From: Salinirubellus litoreus
Lineage (GTDB): Archaea; Halobacteriota; Halobacteria; Halobacteriales; Haloarculaceae
Length of the DNA: 64,000 nt
Direction of reading: 5' to 3'
Assembly (NCBI RefSeq): GCF_037335815.1
Contig: NZ_CP147841.1
Location: forward strand, 3,224,001 to 3,288,000
Made by a program: the position numbers and the translations under genes
Notes under the pieces: generated by a model
What the model was told of the DNA's origin: nothing
Database searches by the model: none
The model's input: only the letters and a program-made list of their open reading frames with translations
Shown here: in pieces, positions 9,084-17,854 of the stretch
How the letters are laid out: the number at the start of each line of letters is the position of its first letter
Position numbering within the stretch: the stretch's first letter is position 1

Positions 9084-10694
9084 CTACATGTCGATGTTGT
9101 TCTGCTCGTCGAGGGTCGTCTGGACCCGGCTCTGGACCTCGCTGACGAGGTTCGAGCCGTCGACCTGGCCGGCGATGGCCTGGCTGATCGTCTCGTTGAT
9201 GTCGGTCCACCGGATCTGGTCGGTCCCACCGACGTCCCAGGGGGCCCCCGTGTTGTTGTACTGGGGTCCGTACTCGTTCAGGTTGGCGAGGACCTGCGTG
9301 AAGTTCTGGGGCAGGTCGTCGCCCATCTGGTCCAGCAGGACGCTCTGGAGCTCGGTGTCGGCCGGGATCGACGGGTACGTCTCGCCGTACTGTTCCATGA
9401 CGTGCTGCTCGTCGCGGTGGAAGAACGTGTTGAGCGCCCAGCCGGCTTCCAACTGCGGCTGCTCGAAGCCGGAGAACATCCCGTGGGCCTGCTCGAGCGC
9501 CCACACGTGGCCGCCGTGCTGACCCGAGTCGACCTCCGAGAGGGTGTCGACGCCGGACGCCTCGGCGAGGTCGCCGCCGTTGCCGACCCTGGGGTTGGGC
9601 AGCAGCATGAAGTCGCCGTCGCCGCCGTCCCACCCGATTACCGCGTCCTCCTTCGTCTGGTACCACCGGGTGAAGTTCTGGGTTGCGTAGGTGAACGAAC
9701 CGACCCTGTCGGTCAGCATGAGCGAGGGGATCTCCTCGTCGCCGCGCGAGGCCGCCTCCGGGCTGGAGAACTCCTGGGCCAGCGCGAGCGTGTGCTCGAT
9801 CATCCCGTCCGTCCGCGGGTTGTTGCCGATCTGGAGTTCCGGGTTCGAACCCTCGCCCCGGATCCAGGGGTCCTGCCCGTCGGTGTGGGCCGTCCGGGCC
9901 TCGCCCCAGTAGTCCTCGAGGTCGCCCGGGACGCCGGTCTTCTCGTAGGCGAACGCGTCGGGGAACTCCTCGGCGACAGCACTGGTGTGCTCCCAGAACT
10001 GGGTCCAGGTCGACAGCTCCTCCATCGGGTCGCTGACGCCGGCCTGACTGTACATCTTCGGCCGGATACCGAGACTCGAGACGCTGTGGCGCATCGGGCC
10101 GCCACACCAGTACTCGCCCCGGAAGTTGGCGGTCGCCTCCGACGCCGCGCTCCAGGCGTCCGGGTACAGGTCGGACTCCTCGACGAACGGCGTGTGGCTG
10201 GGAACCTGGTCGTCCAGGAAGAACGAGAGGCCCGCGCCACCGAACTCCGCCAGGGTCGGCGGGTTGCCGCCGGAGACCCGCGACGAGATCTGCTGTCTGA
10301 CGTCGGAGTACGACGCGGTCTGCAGGGTGACTTCGACGTTGCCGTACTGGTCCTCGAACCGGCCGATTGACTTCTCGAACTGCGGCCCGGTCAGGGAGTT
10401 CTCGGCCGCTTCGGCCGAGAGGTAGCTGATCTCGACGGTTTCGCTGCTACCGCCGTCGCCACCGTCGCCGCCGTCGCCGCCGTCCCCACCGTCGCCCTCG
10501 GTCGGCGTGGAGCCACCGTCGCCGCCGTCACTACCGCCGTCGCCACCGTCACCGCCGCCGTCGCCACCGTCACCGCCCGTGCAGCCGGCCAGCGCACCCA
10601 TCGCCCCGGCCGCGCCTATCGCACTCGTTGCTTTGAGCACGTTACGTCGGGACGTGCTCTCGTCTCGCATTTCAGAACTGTCATCGTCTGGCAT
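9084..10694 (-). CDS. Extracellular solute-binding lipoprotein of ABC sugar importer
   Basis: This 536-residue secreted binding protein starts MPDDDSSEMRDESTSRRN. A twin-arginine motif (SRRNVLK), a hydrophobic stretch and the lipobox LAGC follow, so it is a Tat-exported lipoprotein held outside the cell. After the Cys there is a tether of about 50 residues, almost all Gly and Asp with a few Ser and Thr. The rest is a family 1 type solute-binding fold. The ATG at 10694 is preferred over an upstream TTG because a TATA-like region lies about 27 bases before it. It is first in the importer operon. It is larger than typical maltose-binding proteins, consistent with an oligosaccharide ligand. Confidence 0.9.
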   Translation of the reverse strand: MPDDDSSEMRDESTSRRNVLKATSAIGAAGAMGALAGCTGGDGGDGGGDGGDGGSDGGDGGSTPTEGDGGDGGDGGDGGDGGSSETVEISYLSAEAAENSLTGPQFEKSIGRFEDQYGNVEVTLQTASYSDVRQQISSRVSGGNPPTLAEFGGAGLSFFLDDQVPSHTPFVEESDLYPDAWSAASEATANFRGEYWCGGPMRHSVSSLGIRPKMYSQAGVSDPMEELSTWTQFWEHTSAVAEEFPDAFAYEKTGVPGDLEDYWGEARTAHTDGQDPWIRGEGSNPELQIGNNPRTDGMIEHTLALAQEFSSPEAASRGDEEIPSLMLTDRVGSFTYATQNFTRWYQTKEDAVIGWDGGDGDFMLLPNPRVGNGGDLAEASGVDTLSEVDSGQHGGHVWALEQAHGMFSGFEQPQLEAGWALNTFFHRDEQHVMEQYGETYPSIPADTELQSVLLDQMGDDLPQNFTQVLANLNEYGPQYNNTGAPWDVGGTDQIRWTDINETISQAIAGQVDGSNLVSEVQSRVQTTLDEQNNIDM

Positions 10695-10715
10695 ACGACC
10701 CAACGCTGGGGGTGA

Positions 10716-10728
10716 ATAATGATAAAGT
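10716..10728 (-). promoter_or_regulatory. TATA-like promoter of the first ABC importer operon
   Basis: The minus-strand sequence TTTATCATTATTC lies about 27 bases upstream of the binding-protein ATG. The surrounding 10,704-10,760 stretch is unusually A/T rich, and the gap up to 10,920 holds no gene. Confidence 0.55.
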
Positions 10729-10920
10729 TTTTCCTAAAATGTTATGTGTTCCTGACACACTCGCCGGGAATCGGCCGCCAGACCCCGACGCACACCCTCG
10801 ATTGACCTCCCGGACAGCGAAGGAGAAGGCCGTCCTGTCATACGGACGGTCGTAACGATTTACCGGAGACCACCGATTCCCGTCCGGGCGGTCACCGGTA
10901 GAGGACCACGACCGCCCGTC

Positions 10921-12180
10921 TCAGACGACGAGTGACGACCCGTCCGTGAGGTACCGCTCCGCGACCGTCGGATCGAGTTCGACGCCCAGACCCGGCCCCT
11001 CGGGGAGGTCGATGTACCCGTCCTCGATGATGGGGGCGTCGGGATCGTCGACCCGCCGGACGAGGTCGCCCCACCAGGGGACGTCCCTGGCGTGGAACTC
11101 GAGCGCGAGGAAGTTCGGGAACGTCGCACAGACGTGTGCGCCCGCGACGGTCCCGAGTGGGCTCGAGAGGTTGTGCGGCGAGAGCGAGATCCCCTGGAGC
11201 TCACAGACGAGCGCGATCTTCCGGAGCTCCCAGAGCCCGCCGCACTTGTTCACGTCCGGCGCGGCGATGTCCATCGCCCCCGCGCTCGCGAGGTCGGCGA
11301 ACCGCGACGCGGTCATGATGTTCTCGCCCGTCAGGAGGGGGACGTCGAGTTTCTCGCGCAGGTGGCGGTGCCCCTCGACCTGCTCGGGCGGGACGGGGTC
11401 CTCGAGCCACGCCAGGTCGTACGGTTCGAGTTTCTTTCCGATCCGCGCCGCGGTCTCGGTCGTGAAGTTCCAGTGGAGGTCCATCCCGAGGTCGACGTCG
11501 TAACCGATCTCCTCGCGGACGGCCTCGACGAGGTCGACCTTGTGCTCGACGGCGGCGTTGTCGAGCCGTCTGGCGGCTGTGTCGGTCGCGTGGGTGAGCA
11601 CGTCGAGGTCGAACTTCAGCGCCTCGAACCCCTCGTCGACCACCTCGCGGGCGGCCCTGGCGTACGACTCGGGCGTGTAGACCTCCTTCGGGTCCCGACC
11701 CGCGGCCTCGCCCAGCGACTCCCCGCCGTGGGTGTCACAGTAGACCTTCACCCTGTCGCGGTACTTCCCCCCGAGCAGTTCGTACACCGGCGCGTCGAGT
11801 ACCTTCCCCTTGATGTCCCAGCAGGCGGTCTCGATGCCGGTGAACGCCGCCTGCCCGATGCGACCGCTCCCCGTGTAGCGCTGGTTCAGCAGCGCCGTGA
11901 TGCGGTCGATGTCGAGCGGGTTCTCCCCTTCCAGGTCGACGAGCAGCCGCTCGGCCATGTCGAGGGCGGCCTCCGCGCGGAACGTCTCGCCCAGCCCGTA
12001 GACCCCGGCGTCGGTCTCGACCTTGACGATCCCCCAGGTGAAGTTGCCCGCGATCGCCATCGTCTCCACGTTCGTTATCTCGATGTCCCGTTCGGGGGGA
12101 CGGTGAGTCTCTTCCATCGACAGGTCCCGCCAGGGGACGCCGCCGCCCGCCGCTATCCGGTAGTCCGGCTCGTCGTCCAT
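10921..12180 (-). CDS. Gluconate/xylonate dehydratase-like enolase-superfamily enzyme
   Basis: This 419-residue enzyme resembles haloarchaeal gluconate/xylonate dehydratases (GnaD/XacD), including a polar N-terminal extension of about 30 residues before the capping domain. Catalytic and metal positions visible are K189-F-D191, Asp234 in GMDLHWN, Glu260 in WLEDPVPPE, Glu286 in TGEN and His in SPHNLSSP. It would dehydrate an aldonate to a 2-keto-3-deoxy acid. The downstream partner for that product is likely the KDG-aldolase-like gene just upstream on the same strand. The start is supported by a TATA-like CTTTATTTCC about 27 bases upstream. Which aldonate it uses cannot be read from sequence. 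Confidence 0.85.
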   Translation of the reverse strand: MDDEPDYRIAAGGGVPWRDLSMEETHRPPERDIEITNVETMAIAGNFTWGIVKVETDAGVYGLGETFRAEAALDMAERLLVDLEGENPLDIDRITALLNQRYTGSGRIGQAAFTGIETACWDIKGKVLDAPVYELLGGKYRDRVKVYCDTHGGESLGEAAGRDPKEVYTPESYARAAREVVDEGFEALKFDLDVLTHATDTAARRLDNAAVEHKVDLVEAVREEIGYDVDLGMDLHWNFTTETAARIGKKLEPYDLAWLEDPVPPEQVEGHRHLREKLDVPLLTGENIMTASRFADLASAGAMDIAAPDVNKCGGLWELRKIALVCELQGISLSPHNLSSPLGTVAGAHVCATFPNFLALEFHARDVPWWGDLVRRVDDPDAPIIEDGYIDLPEGPGLGVELDPTVAERYLTDGSSLVV

Positions 12181-12302
12181 GCGAGCGATCCTGTGGGGGA
12201 CTGGAAATAAAGATGGGGGAGGGTCGGGCGGACGGTAGTCCTCCGTCCACGCGGGACGGGTCAGCGCGGGCGGTCGCTACCGCCGTGACGGTGGCGGTCC
12301 GG

Positions 12303-13205
12303 TCAGACGAGCGAGTGGGCCTCGGCGCGCTCGCGAGCCCGATCGTAGCCCTCGGCCAGGGCCTCGCGCTGCTCGGGGTCGAGTTCCGAGAGCGGGAGCA
12401 CCGGGGGCCCGACGTCGTGACCGGCGAGCGCGAGGAGGTGCTTGAGCGCGGTCGCGGTCGGGAGGTCCGAGTAGGCCGCCACGAGCGGGTTCGCGACCTC
12501 GTTGGCGATGGCGACGGCCCGATCGTGTTCGCCCGCCCGGTGGGCCTCGTACAGCGCCGAGAGCGCCGCCGGGAAGACGTTCGCCGCCCCGGAGATGAGC
12601 CCCGACGCGCCGCTGTCGAGCGACGGCAGCGCCAGCATCGAGAGCCCCTGGATGACGTCGAAGTCGTCGGGAGTCTCGTCGAGGGTCCGGAAGACGTCGG
12701 CCATCCCCCCCGAGGAGTCCTTGACCCCGACGACGTTCTCGTGCTCCGCGAGCGCGACCGTCGTCTCCGGCTCCAGGGTCACGCCGGTCCGCTGTGGGAT
12801 GTTGTAGAGGACGATCGGGAGCGGCGATCGGTCGGCGACCGCCTCGTAGAACCCCCGAAGCCCGGCCTGGTCGACCCCCAGGTAGTAGGGCGTGACGACC
12901 ACCGCGGCGCTCGCGCCCGCCTCGGCGGCGTCCTCGGTCAGCGCGACGACATCCGAAATGCTCGTCGCGCCACACCCGGCGAGGACGGGGACGTCCCCCG
13001 CCGACTCGACCACGGTCTCGACGACGGTCAGCCGTTCGTCCCGCGTAAGGCTCGGGAACTCGCCGATCGAGCCACAGGGGAAGAGCCCGTGGACGCCCCC
13101 CTCGACGAGGAACTCGGTGTACGACTCCAGCACCGGGACGTCGACGCCTCCTTCCCGGCTCTCCGTCGGTGTCACCATCGGCGGGATGGTTCCTTCGAAT
13201 CGCAT
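12303..13205 (-). CDS. DapA/KDG-aldolase family protein
   Basis: This 300-residue class I aldolase has the Schiff-base Lys at 162 in GVKDSSGG, the Tyr at 134 in VLYNIPQRTG, and a CGSIGEF loop at 44-50 in place of the common GTTGE carboxylate-binding loop. The family splits 2-keto-3-deoxy acids to pyruvate and an aldehyde, or makes dihydrodipicolinate. Its position between dehydratase genes favours 2-keto-3-deoxygluconate, galactonate or pentonate cleavage. A TATA-like CTTTTATC lies about 27 bases before the ATG, so it can be expressed independently of the hydroxyacid dehydrogenase upstream (220-base gap). Confidence 0.85.
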   Translation of the reverse strand: MRFEGTIPPMVTPTESREGGVDVPVLESYTEFLVEGGVHGLFPCGSIGEFPSLTRDERLTVVETVVESAGDVPVLAGCGATSISDVVALTEDAAEAGASAAVVVTPYYLGVDQAGLRGFYEAVADRSPLPIVLYNIPQRTGVTLEPETTVALAEHENVVGVKDSSGGMADVFRTLDETPDDFDVIQGLSMLALPSLDSGASGLISGAANVFPAALSALYEAHRAGEHDRAVAIANEVANPLVAAYSDLPTATALKHLLALAGHDVGPPVLPLSELDPEQREALAEGYDRARERAEAHSLV

Positions 13206-13227
13206 GGCCGCCGGGTCGACGACCGGG

Positions 13228-13235
13228 GATAAAAG
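13228..13235 (-). promoter_or_regulatory. TATA-like promoter of KDG-aldolase-like gene
   Basis: Minus-strand CTTTTATC is centred about 27 bases before the ATG at 13205, the spacing of a leaderless haloarchaeal transcript. Confidence 0.55.
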
Positions 13236-13428
13236 CGTTCGCGTGGGTGGGTGGACGGCGAACCTCGTGGGGGTGGCGCGGGGAACGCGGAGGCCCCAAC
13301 CCCGGAGCCCACCCGCACACCGGCGGTGTGATTCGGCTCGGAAGCGACTCGGGCGGGTCCGCCCGGTCGGTCCCTGGGGAGACGACCGTGGCGGCGACCC
13401 GTCGAAGAACCGCGGACAGCGGTGGTCC

Positions 13429-14403
13429 CTACGGCGCGTCCTCCCCGACCCCGTTGACTACGTTCGGCGGGCGGCGTCCCTCGAGGGCGAGTCGGACGGC
13501 CTCGGTGATGGTGTGACGCCGCTCGGTGTTCGCCTCCTCGGAGTACCAGGCGTCGTGGGGCGTCGCGACGACGTCCGGGTGCCCGCGGAGCGGGCTGTCG
13601 GCCGCCGGCGGCTCGACCTCGAACACGTCGAGCCCCGCGCCGGCGATCTCGCCCGCGTCGAGCGCGTCTATCAACGACCGTTCGTCCACGATGGGTCCAC
13701 GCGCGACGTTGATCAGGAACGCGGTGTCCTTCATCCGCTGGAACGCCCCGGCGTCGGCGAGCCCGCGGGTCCCATCGGTCAGGGGTGTGTGGACCGTCAC
13801 GTAATCGGCCCGCTCGTACAGTCCCTCCAGCGAGACGAGCGTCGCCTCCTCGCCCACCTCCTCCGGATCGAGGTACGGATCCGAGGCGAGCACCTCGGCG
13901 CCGAGCGCCGCCGCGTGTCTCCCGACGAGAGCTCCGATGGTACCGTATCCCACGACGCCGACCGTCTGCGAGGAGAACCGGTGCTCGATGGGATCGGCGC
14001 GGTCGGTCTTCCACTCCCCGTCGGCCATCGCGGCGTCGTAGGGCTTGAGCCGGCGGGCGAGCGAGAGGATCATCGCTACCGCGTGGGTCGCCACCTCCTC
14101 GACGCAGTAGTCGGGGTCGTTTACGACCGGGATCCCCCGGGCCGTCGCCGCGTCGACCGCGATGTTATCGACGCCGATCCCGTACCGGGCGATGACCCGA
14201 CAGTCCGACGGGAGGGCGTCGACCATCCCCTCGTCGAACGGGCGGACGAGGTTGATGACCGCGTCGGCCCCCGCGAGCTGGTCGAGCGCCCGAGCGCGGT
14301 CCTCGGCGAGCTCCTCGAGGTCCGCGAGCCCCGACAGACCCTCCCGTTCGATGGCGAGGTCCCCGAACCGGTGGTCGGTGACGACGACCGTGTAACGACT
14401 CAT
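13429..14403 (-). CDS. D-2-hydroxyacid dehydrogenase (hydroxypyruvate/glyoxylate reductase-like)
   Basis: This 324-residue NAD(P)-dependent enzyme has the Rossmann motif GYGTIG near residue 152 and the catalytic triad Arg in NVARGPIV, Glu in DVFEVEPP and His in TPHDAWYSEE. It would interconvert a 2-keto acid and a D-2-hydroxy acid; the size fits hydroxypyruvate/glyoxylate reductases and lacks the ACT domain of SerA. It lies 102 bases downstream of the coupled kinase/enolase-like pair on the same strand. A role reducing hydroxypyruvate to D-glycerate ahead of those two genes is an inference. No clear promoter was seen before it, so it may be cotranscribed. Confidence 0.85.
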   Translation of the reverse strand: MSRYTVVVTDHRFGDLAIEREGLSGLADLEELAEDRARALDQLAGADAVINLVRPFDEGMVDALPSDCRVIARYGIGVDNIAVDAATARGIPVVNDPDYCVEEVATHAVAMILSLARRLKPYDAAMADGEWKTDRADPIEHRFSSQTVGVVGYGTIGALVGRHAAALGAEVLASDPYLDPEEVGEEATLVSLEGLYERADYVTVHTPLTDGTRGLADAGAFQRMKDTAFLINVARGPIVDERSLIDALDAGEIAGAGLDVFEVEPPAADSPLRGHPDVVATPHDAWYSEEANTERRHTITEAVRLALEGRRPPNVVNGVGEDAP

Positions 14404-14505
14404 GACACCTCCGTCCCACCCATCCGTAATGCGCTTTGTGTCGGTCGCGTGCCAGTCGCGTTCGACACGGTGCGTGAGCCGGAGGCGGACGGAGAACCGG
14501 TCGAC

Positions 14506-15822
14506 TTACCCCTCTGTCGTCGGGGGCCACCGGCCACCGGCGTACCCGCGCTCCGCTTCGTGGTCGATCCCCAGGAGCCGATTGTACTTCGCCAGTCGCT
14601 CCGAGCGGGCGAGCGAGCCGATCTTGATCTGTCCGGCGTCCAGCCCCACGGCCAGGTCCGCGATGGTCGCATCACAGGTCTCGCCCGACCGCGCGGAGAC
14701 GACCGTCGCCAGCCCGGCCTGGCGCGCGCGCTCGACCACGTCCAGCGTCCGCGTCACCGTCCCCGCCTGATTCGGCTTGACGAGGACGGCCGATGCCGCC
14801 CCCCCGGAGACCGCTCGCTCGACCCGCCCGGTGTTCGTCGCGAGCAGGTCGTCGCCGAGCACCTGACACTGCACCCCGGTCCCGTCCAGACGCTCGCGGA
14901 GCGCGGCGAACCCGTCCCAGTCGTCCTCGGCGAGCGGGTCCTCGACCGAGACGAGCGGGTAGCGCTCCGTCCAGCCCTCGACCAGGTCGAGCATCCCCTC
15001 GCGGTCGAGTTCACGACCCAGGCTTTCCAGTCGATACTGCCCAGCATCGGCATCGTAGAAGTGCGTCGCGGCCACGTCGACGGCGAAGGCGACGTCCTCG
15101 CGTGAGGGCTCGTGGCCCGCGTCCCTGGCCGCCGACTCCAGCAGCGAGAACGCCTCGTCGACCGATCCGAGCGGTGGCGCGAACCCGCCCTCGTCTGCGA
15201 CGAGCGGACGGTGGCCGTCCGCGATCAGTCGTTCGCGGAGTGCGCTCCGGACCGCGTGGACGGTCTCGATCGCCTCGGGGTAGGTCTCCGCCCCCGCCGG
15301 AATCACGAGGAAGTCCTGTATCTCGATGCCGCCGGCCGCGTGGAGCCCGCCGCTCAGGAGGTTCACCATCGGGAGCGGCACTCGCCCGGGTTCGCGGCCG
15401 GCGAGGTCCGCGACGTGGGCGTAGAGGGGGATCTCGCGAGCGGCGGCCGCGGCGTGCGCGACCGCACCCGAGACCCCCAGGACGGCGTTCGCTCCGAGCC
15501 GCGAGAGGTCCTCGCTGCCGTCGCGGTCCTCCAGCGTCGCGTCCACCGCTCGCTGGTCCGTGGCGTCCACCCCGACGACGGCCGGCGCGAGCTCCTCCCG
15601 GACCGCCGCGACCGCCCCCCGGACCCCTCGGCCGTCGTACCGGTCGTCGCCGTCCCGCCGCTCGGTCGCCTCGTGAGCGCCCGTACTCGCTCCCGCCGGG
15701 ACGGTGAAGACGCCGCGTTCGCTCCTGGCCTCGCCGTCGACCTCGCACGCCACCCGGACCGTCGGATCGCCGCGCGAGTCGAGCACCTCCCAGGTGTCCA
15801 CCGCGGTGATCGTGGGGGTCAT
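14506..15822 (-). CDS. Enolase paralog with altered active site
   Basis: This 438-residue protein is a full-length enolase: VLDSRGDPTV near residue 13, mobile loop GASTG at 44-48, GGLHA with His161, Glu167, DEGG with Glu211, Asp249, Glu294 in VSVEDPLAEDDW, Asp324 in LGDDLLATN, Lys349 and GQIK with Lys400. Two features depart from the family. The SHRSGETED motif reads SARSGETCD, so the phosphate-contacting His is Ala377, and the loop Ser of PSGAS is Ala. The RRDGDDRY segment after the loop is more like bacterial and eukaryotic enolases than the usual haloarchaeal form, suggesting transfer. The stop of the kinase and this ATG overlap as ATGA, so translation is coupled. It may dehydrate 2-phosphoglycerate or a related phospho-acid. 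Confidence 0.85.
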   Translation of the reverse strand: MTPTITAVDTWEVLDSRGDPTVRVACEVDGEARSERGVFTVPAGASTGAHEATERRDGDDRYDGRGVRGAVAAVREELAPAVVGVDATDQRAVDATLEDRDGSEDLSRLGANAVLGVSGAVAHAAAAAREIPLYAHVADLAGREPGRVPLPMVNLLSGGLHAAGGIEIQDFLVIPAGAETYPEAIETVHAVRSALRERLIADGHRPLVADEGGFAPPLGSVDEAFSLLESAARDAGHEPSREDVAFAVDVAATHFYDADAGQYRLESLGRELDREGMLDLVEGWTERYPLVSVEDPLAEDDWDGFAALRERLDGTGVQCQVLGDDLLATNTGRVERAVSGGAASAVLVKPNQAGTVTRTLDVVERARQAGLATVVSARSGETCDATIADLAVGLDAGQIKIGSLARSERLAKYNRLLGIDHEAERGYAGGRWPPTTEG

Positions 15823-16841
15823 CCGGCCACCTCCTCGACGATCCCCGCGAACCCGTCGATCGTATCGGTCCCCTCGCGGAGCGCCCGAGTCGAGATCCCC
15901 CGCAGGAGGTCGCCCTCCCCGGCGTCGAGGTACTCGACGGGGGACTTGCCGTCGACCCGTGCGAGCATCAGCACCGCGAGCTCCCGGACCGTGTCGCGCT
16001 CGACGTCCCACCCGGCGGCCTCCTCGTACCGCGCCCAGAACTCGCCCGCCGCGTCGATACAGGCGTCGAGTCGACCCTCGACGTGGATCGCCTTGATGAA
16101 CAGGTGGTTGAGCATGAACGCGGTGTCGAAGGCCGGGTCACCCCAGTGGGCGACCTCGAAGTCGAGCAGCCACCGTATCCCAGTACCTCGGTCGACGAGC
16201 ACGTTCTTCGGACTGTAGTCGCCGTGGACGAGCGTCCGGTCGGCGGCGAGCACCCGCTCGGCCTCCGCACGGATCTCCTCGCCGACCTCCGGGTGGCGGT
16301 CGGCCGTCGTCCGGTGGTAGGGGTCGACCCGCAGCTGGTCGAACGGCGTCGGGTCGGCGAACCGCTCGCGGAGCTCCTCGTCGGTGCTCGCCCGGCGGTG
16401 GACCGTCCCGAGCAGTCGGCCGAGCGACCGCGCCACGTCCGCGTCGACCCGGCCGTCGAGCAGTTCCCGCTTCCACATGACCGCGCCGTCGGGCGCGTGC
16501 GAGAAGACCACGACGTGGGCGTCCTCGTCCTCCGCGAGGACCTCCGGGACACGGACGTCGTCGAGACCGGCCGAATCGATGATCCTCGCGTACGCCCGTG
16601 TCGCGGCGGCCTCGTTGTGGACCCGCGAGACGTCCGCCGGCCAGTCGTCCTCGACGGCGAGGTTCGGCAGCGGTTGCTTCAGCACGAACGACTCCTCGGG
16701 AAGATCGACCCGGACGACGCGGTTCGAGACGCCGCCGCCGAGCGACGACGCGCTCGCGGACCCCGCACCGGCGGCGAGGAGTCCCCGGTCGCGGAGGTAC
16801 TCGGGAGCCGTCGCGGGCGAGAGCGTGAACTGCTCGGTCAT
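15819..16841 (-). CDS. APH/choline-kinase-family small-molecule kinase
   Basis: This 340-residue phosphotransferase has a Gly-rich loop (SSLGGGVSN), a Lys in SFVLKQPLP, the catalytic HGDYSPKN segment (Asp as base, Asn as Mg ligand) and LLDFEVAHWGDP, the DFE/DFD motif. The fold is that of aminoglycoside, methylthioribose and homoserine kinases. The start MTEQFTLSP at 16841 was chosen for a TATA-like GGTAAAG about 27 bases upstream; a Met seven codons earlier is possible. It overlaps the enolase-like gene by four bases, which points to phosphorylation of that protein's substrate, perhaps glycerate or a sugar acid, rather than antibiotic resistance. The substrate is inferred only. Confidence 0.82.
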   Translation of the reverse strand: MTEQFTLSPATAPEYLRDRGLLAAGAGSASASSLGGGVSNRVVRVDLPEESFVLKQPLPNLAVEDDWPADVSRVHNEAAATRAYARIIDSAGLDDVRVPEVLAEDEDAHVVVFSHAPDGAVMWKRELLDGRVDADVARSLGRLLGTVHRRASTDEELRERFADPTPFDQLRVDPYHRTTADRHPEVGEEIRAEAERVLAADRTLVHGDYSPKNVLVDRGTGIRWLLDFEVAHWGDPAFDTAFMLNHLFIKAIHVEGRLDACIDAAGEFWARYEEAAGWDVERDTVRELAVLMLARVDGKSPVEYLDAGEGDLLRGISTRALREGTDTIDGFAGIVEEVAG

Positions 16842-16984
16842 CGTCCGGGACGGGCGGGCCATCGACTTTACCGTTACCCTGCCCCGGTCGCCCCCGAGGA
16901 AGTCCGCGCGAGCGTGGCGAAGCGCCGCGCCGACACGGACACCCGGAGGCATAGTTTCATGTGACCGGGCCGGGCACGACGGGC

Positions 16985-17752
16985 ATGGACAGCGAGTTCG
17001 CGGAACGGTTACGCGCGGGTGAACCGCTCTCGGCCGGCTGGGTGTCGCTCGGTCATCCCCGGGTTGCGGAGCTCGTCGCGCTGGCGGGCTACGACTTCGT
17101 CATCGTCGACCTCGAACACTCACCGACGAGCCTCGAGACGCTCGACGACATCGTCCGGGCCCTCGAACTCCGGGGCGTCCCGGCCGTCGTCCGCGTGCCG
17201 TGGAACGATGCCGTTGAGCTGAAGCGCGTCCTCGACATCGGGGTCTCGGGCGTCATGATCCCGATGGTCGAGACCGCCGAGGCGGCCGAGGAGGCGGTCG
17301 ACGCGATGACCTACCCGCCCGACGGGATGCGCGGGGTGGCCGGCTCGCGCGCGACGAACTACGGCCTCGACTTCGCCGAGTACATGGAGCACGCCGACGA
17401 GGACCTCGTCACGATCCTCCAGATCGAGACGGTCGACGGGGTCGAGAACGCCGGGGCCATCTCCGAGGTGGAGGGCGTCGACTCGCTGTTCGTCGGCCCT
17501 TCGGACCTGTCGGCCTCGCTCGGCGTGAGCGGCGACTGGGAGGACGAGTCGGTCCTCGGTGCCATCGACGACGTCCTCGGGGAGAGCGCGGTGCCCGTCG
17601 GGTCGCTCGCGGTGACCGACGAGGGCGTCGAGCGGTGGGTCGAGCAGGGGTTCGACTGGGTCATCGCGGGGGTGGACAGCCGGAGCCTCCTCAGCGCGTC
17701 GCAGTCGGCCAACGAGGCGTTCGAGCGGGCGGTCGAGCGACGGGACGAGTAG
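16985..17752 (+). CDS. HpcH/HpaI-family aldolase
   Basis: This 255-residue class II aldolase has the motifs IVDLEHSP, PWNDAVELKRVLDIG, RGVAGSRATNYG, LQIETVDGVEN and FVGPSDLSASLGV, which cover the metal-binding Glu and Asp and the pyruvate site. It cleaves a 2-keto-3-deoxy or 4-hydroxy-2-keto acid to pyruvate and an aldehyde. It is divergent from the kinase/enolase-like operon, with 143 bases between the starts. A TATA-like CATAGTTTCA lies about 27 bases before the ATG at 16985. A paralog is cut at the left edge of the window. The aldehyde partner (lactaldehyde, glycolaldehyde or succinic semialdehyde) is not known. Confidence 0.88.
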   Translation: MDSEFAERLRAGEPLSAGWVSLGHPRVAELVALAGYDFVIVDLEHSPTSLETLDDIVRALELRGVPAVVRVPWNDAVELKRVLDIGVSGVMIPMVETAEAAEEAVDAMTYPPDGMRGVAGSRATNYGLDFAEYMEHADEDLVTILQIETVDGVENAGAISEVEGVDSLFVGPSDLSASLGVSGDWEDESVLGAIDDVLGESAVPVGSLAVTDEGVERWVEQGFDWVIAGVDSRSLLSASQSANEAFERAVERRDE

Positions 17753-17825
17753 CCCCGTCCACCTCCGGCCGCGGCGTGGGAGACCCGTCCACGGCGTGCC
17801 CGACTCCGGCCCCGGACGGTCAGGC

Positions 17826-17832
17826 TTTTAAA
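17826..17832 (+). promoter_or_regulatory. TATA-like promoter of chaperonin-like gene 1
   Basis: TTTTAAA lies 26 bases before the ATG at 17855 in a GC-rich setting, consistent with a leaderless transcript. Confidence 0.6.
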
Positions 17833-17854
17833 CGCCACGTCCATCCGGAGGCGC

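Noticed and set aside
10441..10597. Tandem-repeat-like GCC/ACC triplets (possible repeat array or CRISPR-like tract)
   Set aside because: It encodes the Gly/Asp tether of the binding lipoprotein in frame; there are no spacers and the same tract type occurs in the other binding protein at about 37,950-38,080.
12892..15105. Very long plus-strand open frame (over 700 codons) opposite the DapA-like, hydroxyacid dehydrogenase and enolase-like genes
   Set aside because: It is a GC-driven antisense frame; the minus strand carries three complete proteins with catalytic motifs and the plus frame has none.
15819..16841. Aminoglycoside resistance phosphotransferase
   Set aside because: The APH fold is shared by many metabolic kinases; coupling with an enolase paralog points to metabolism.
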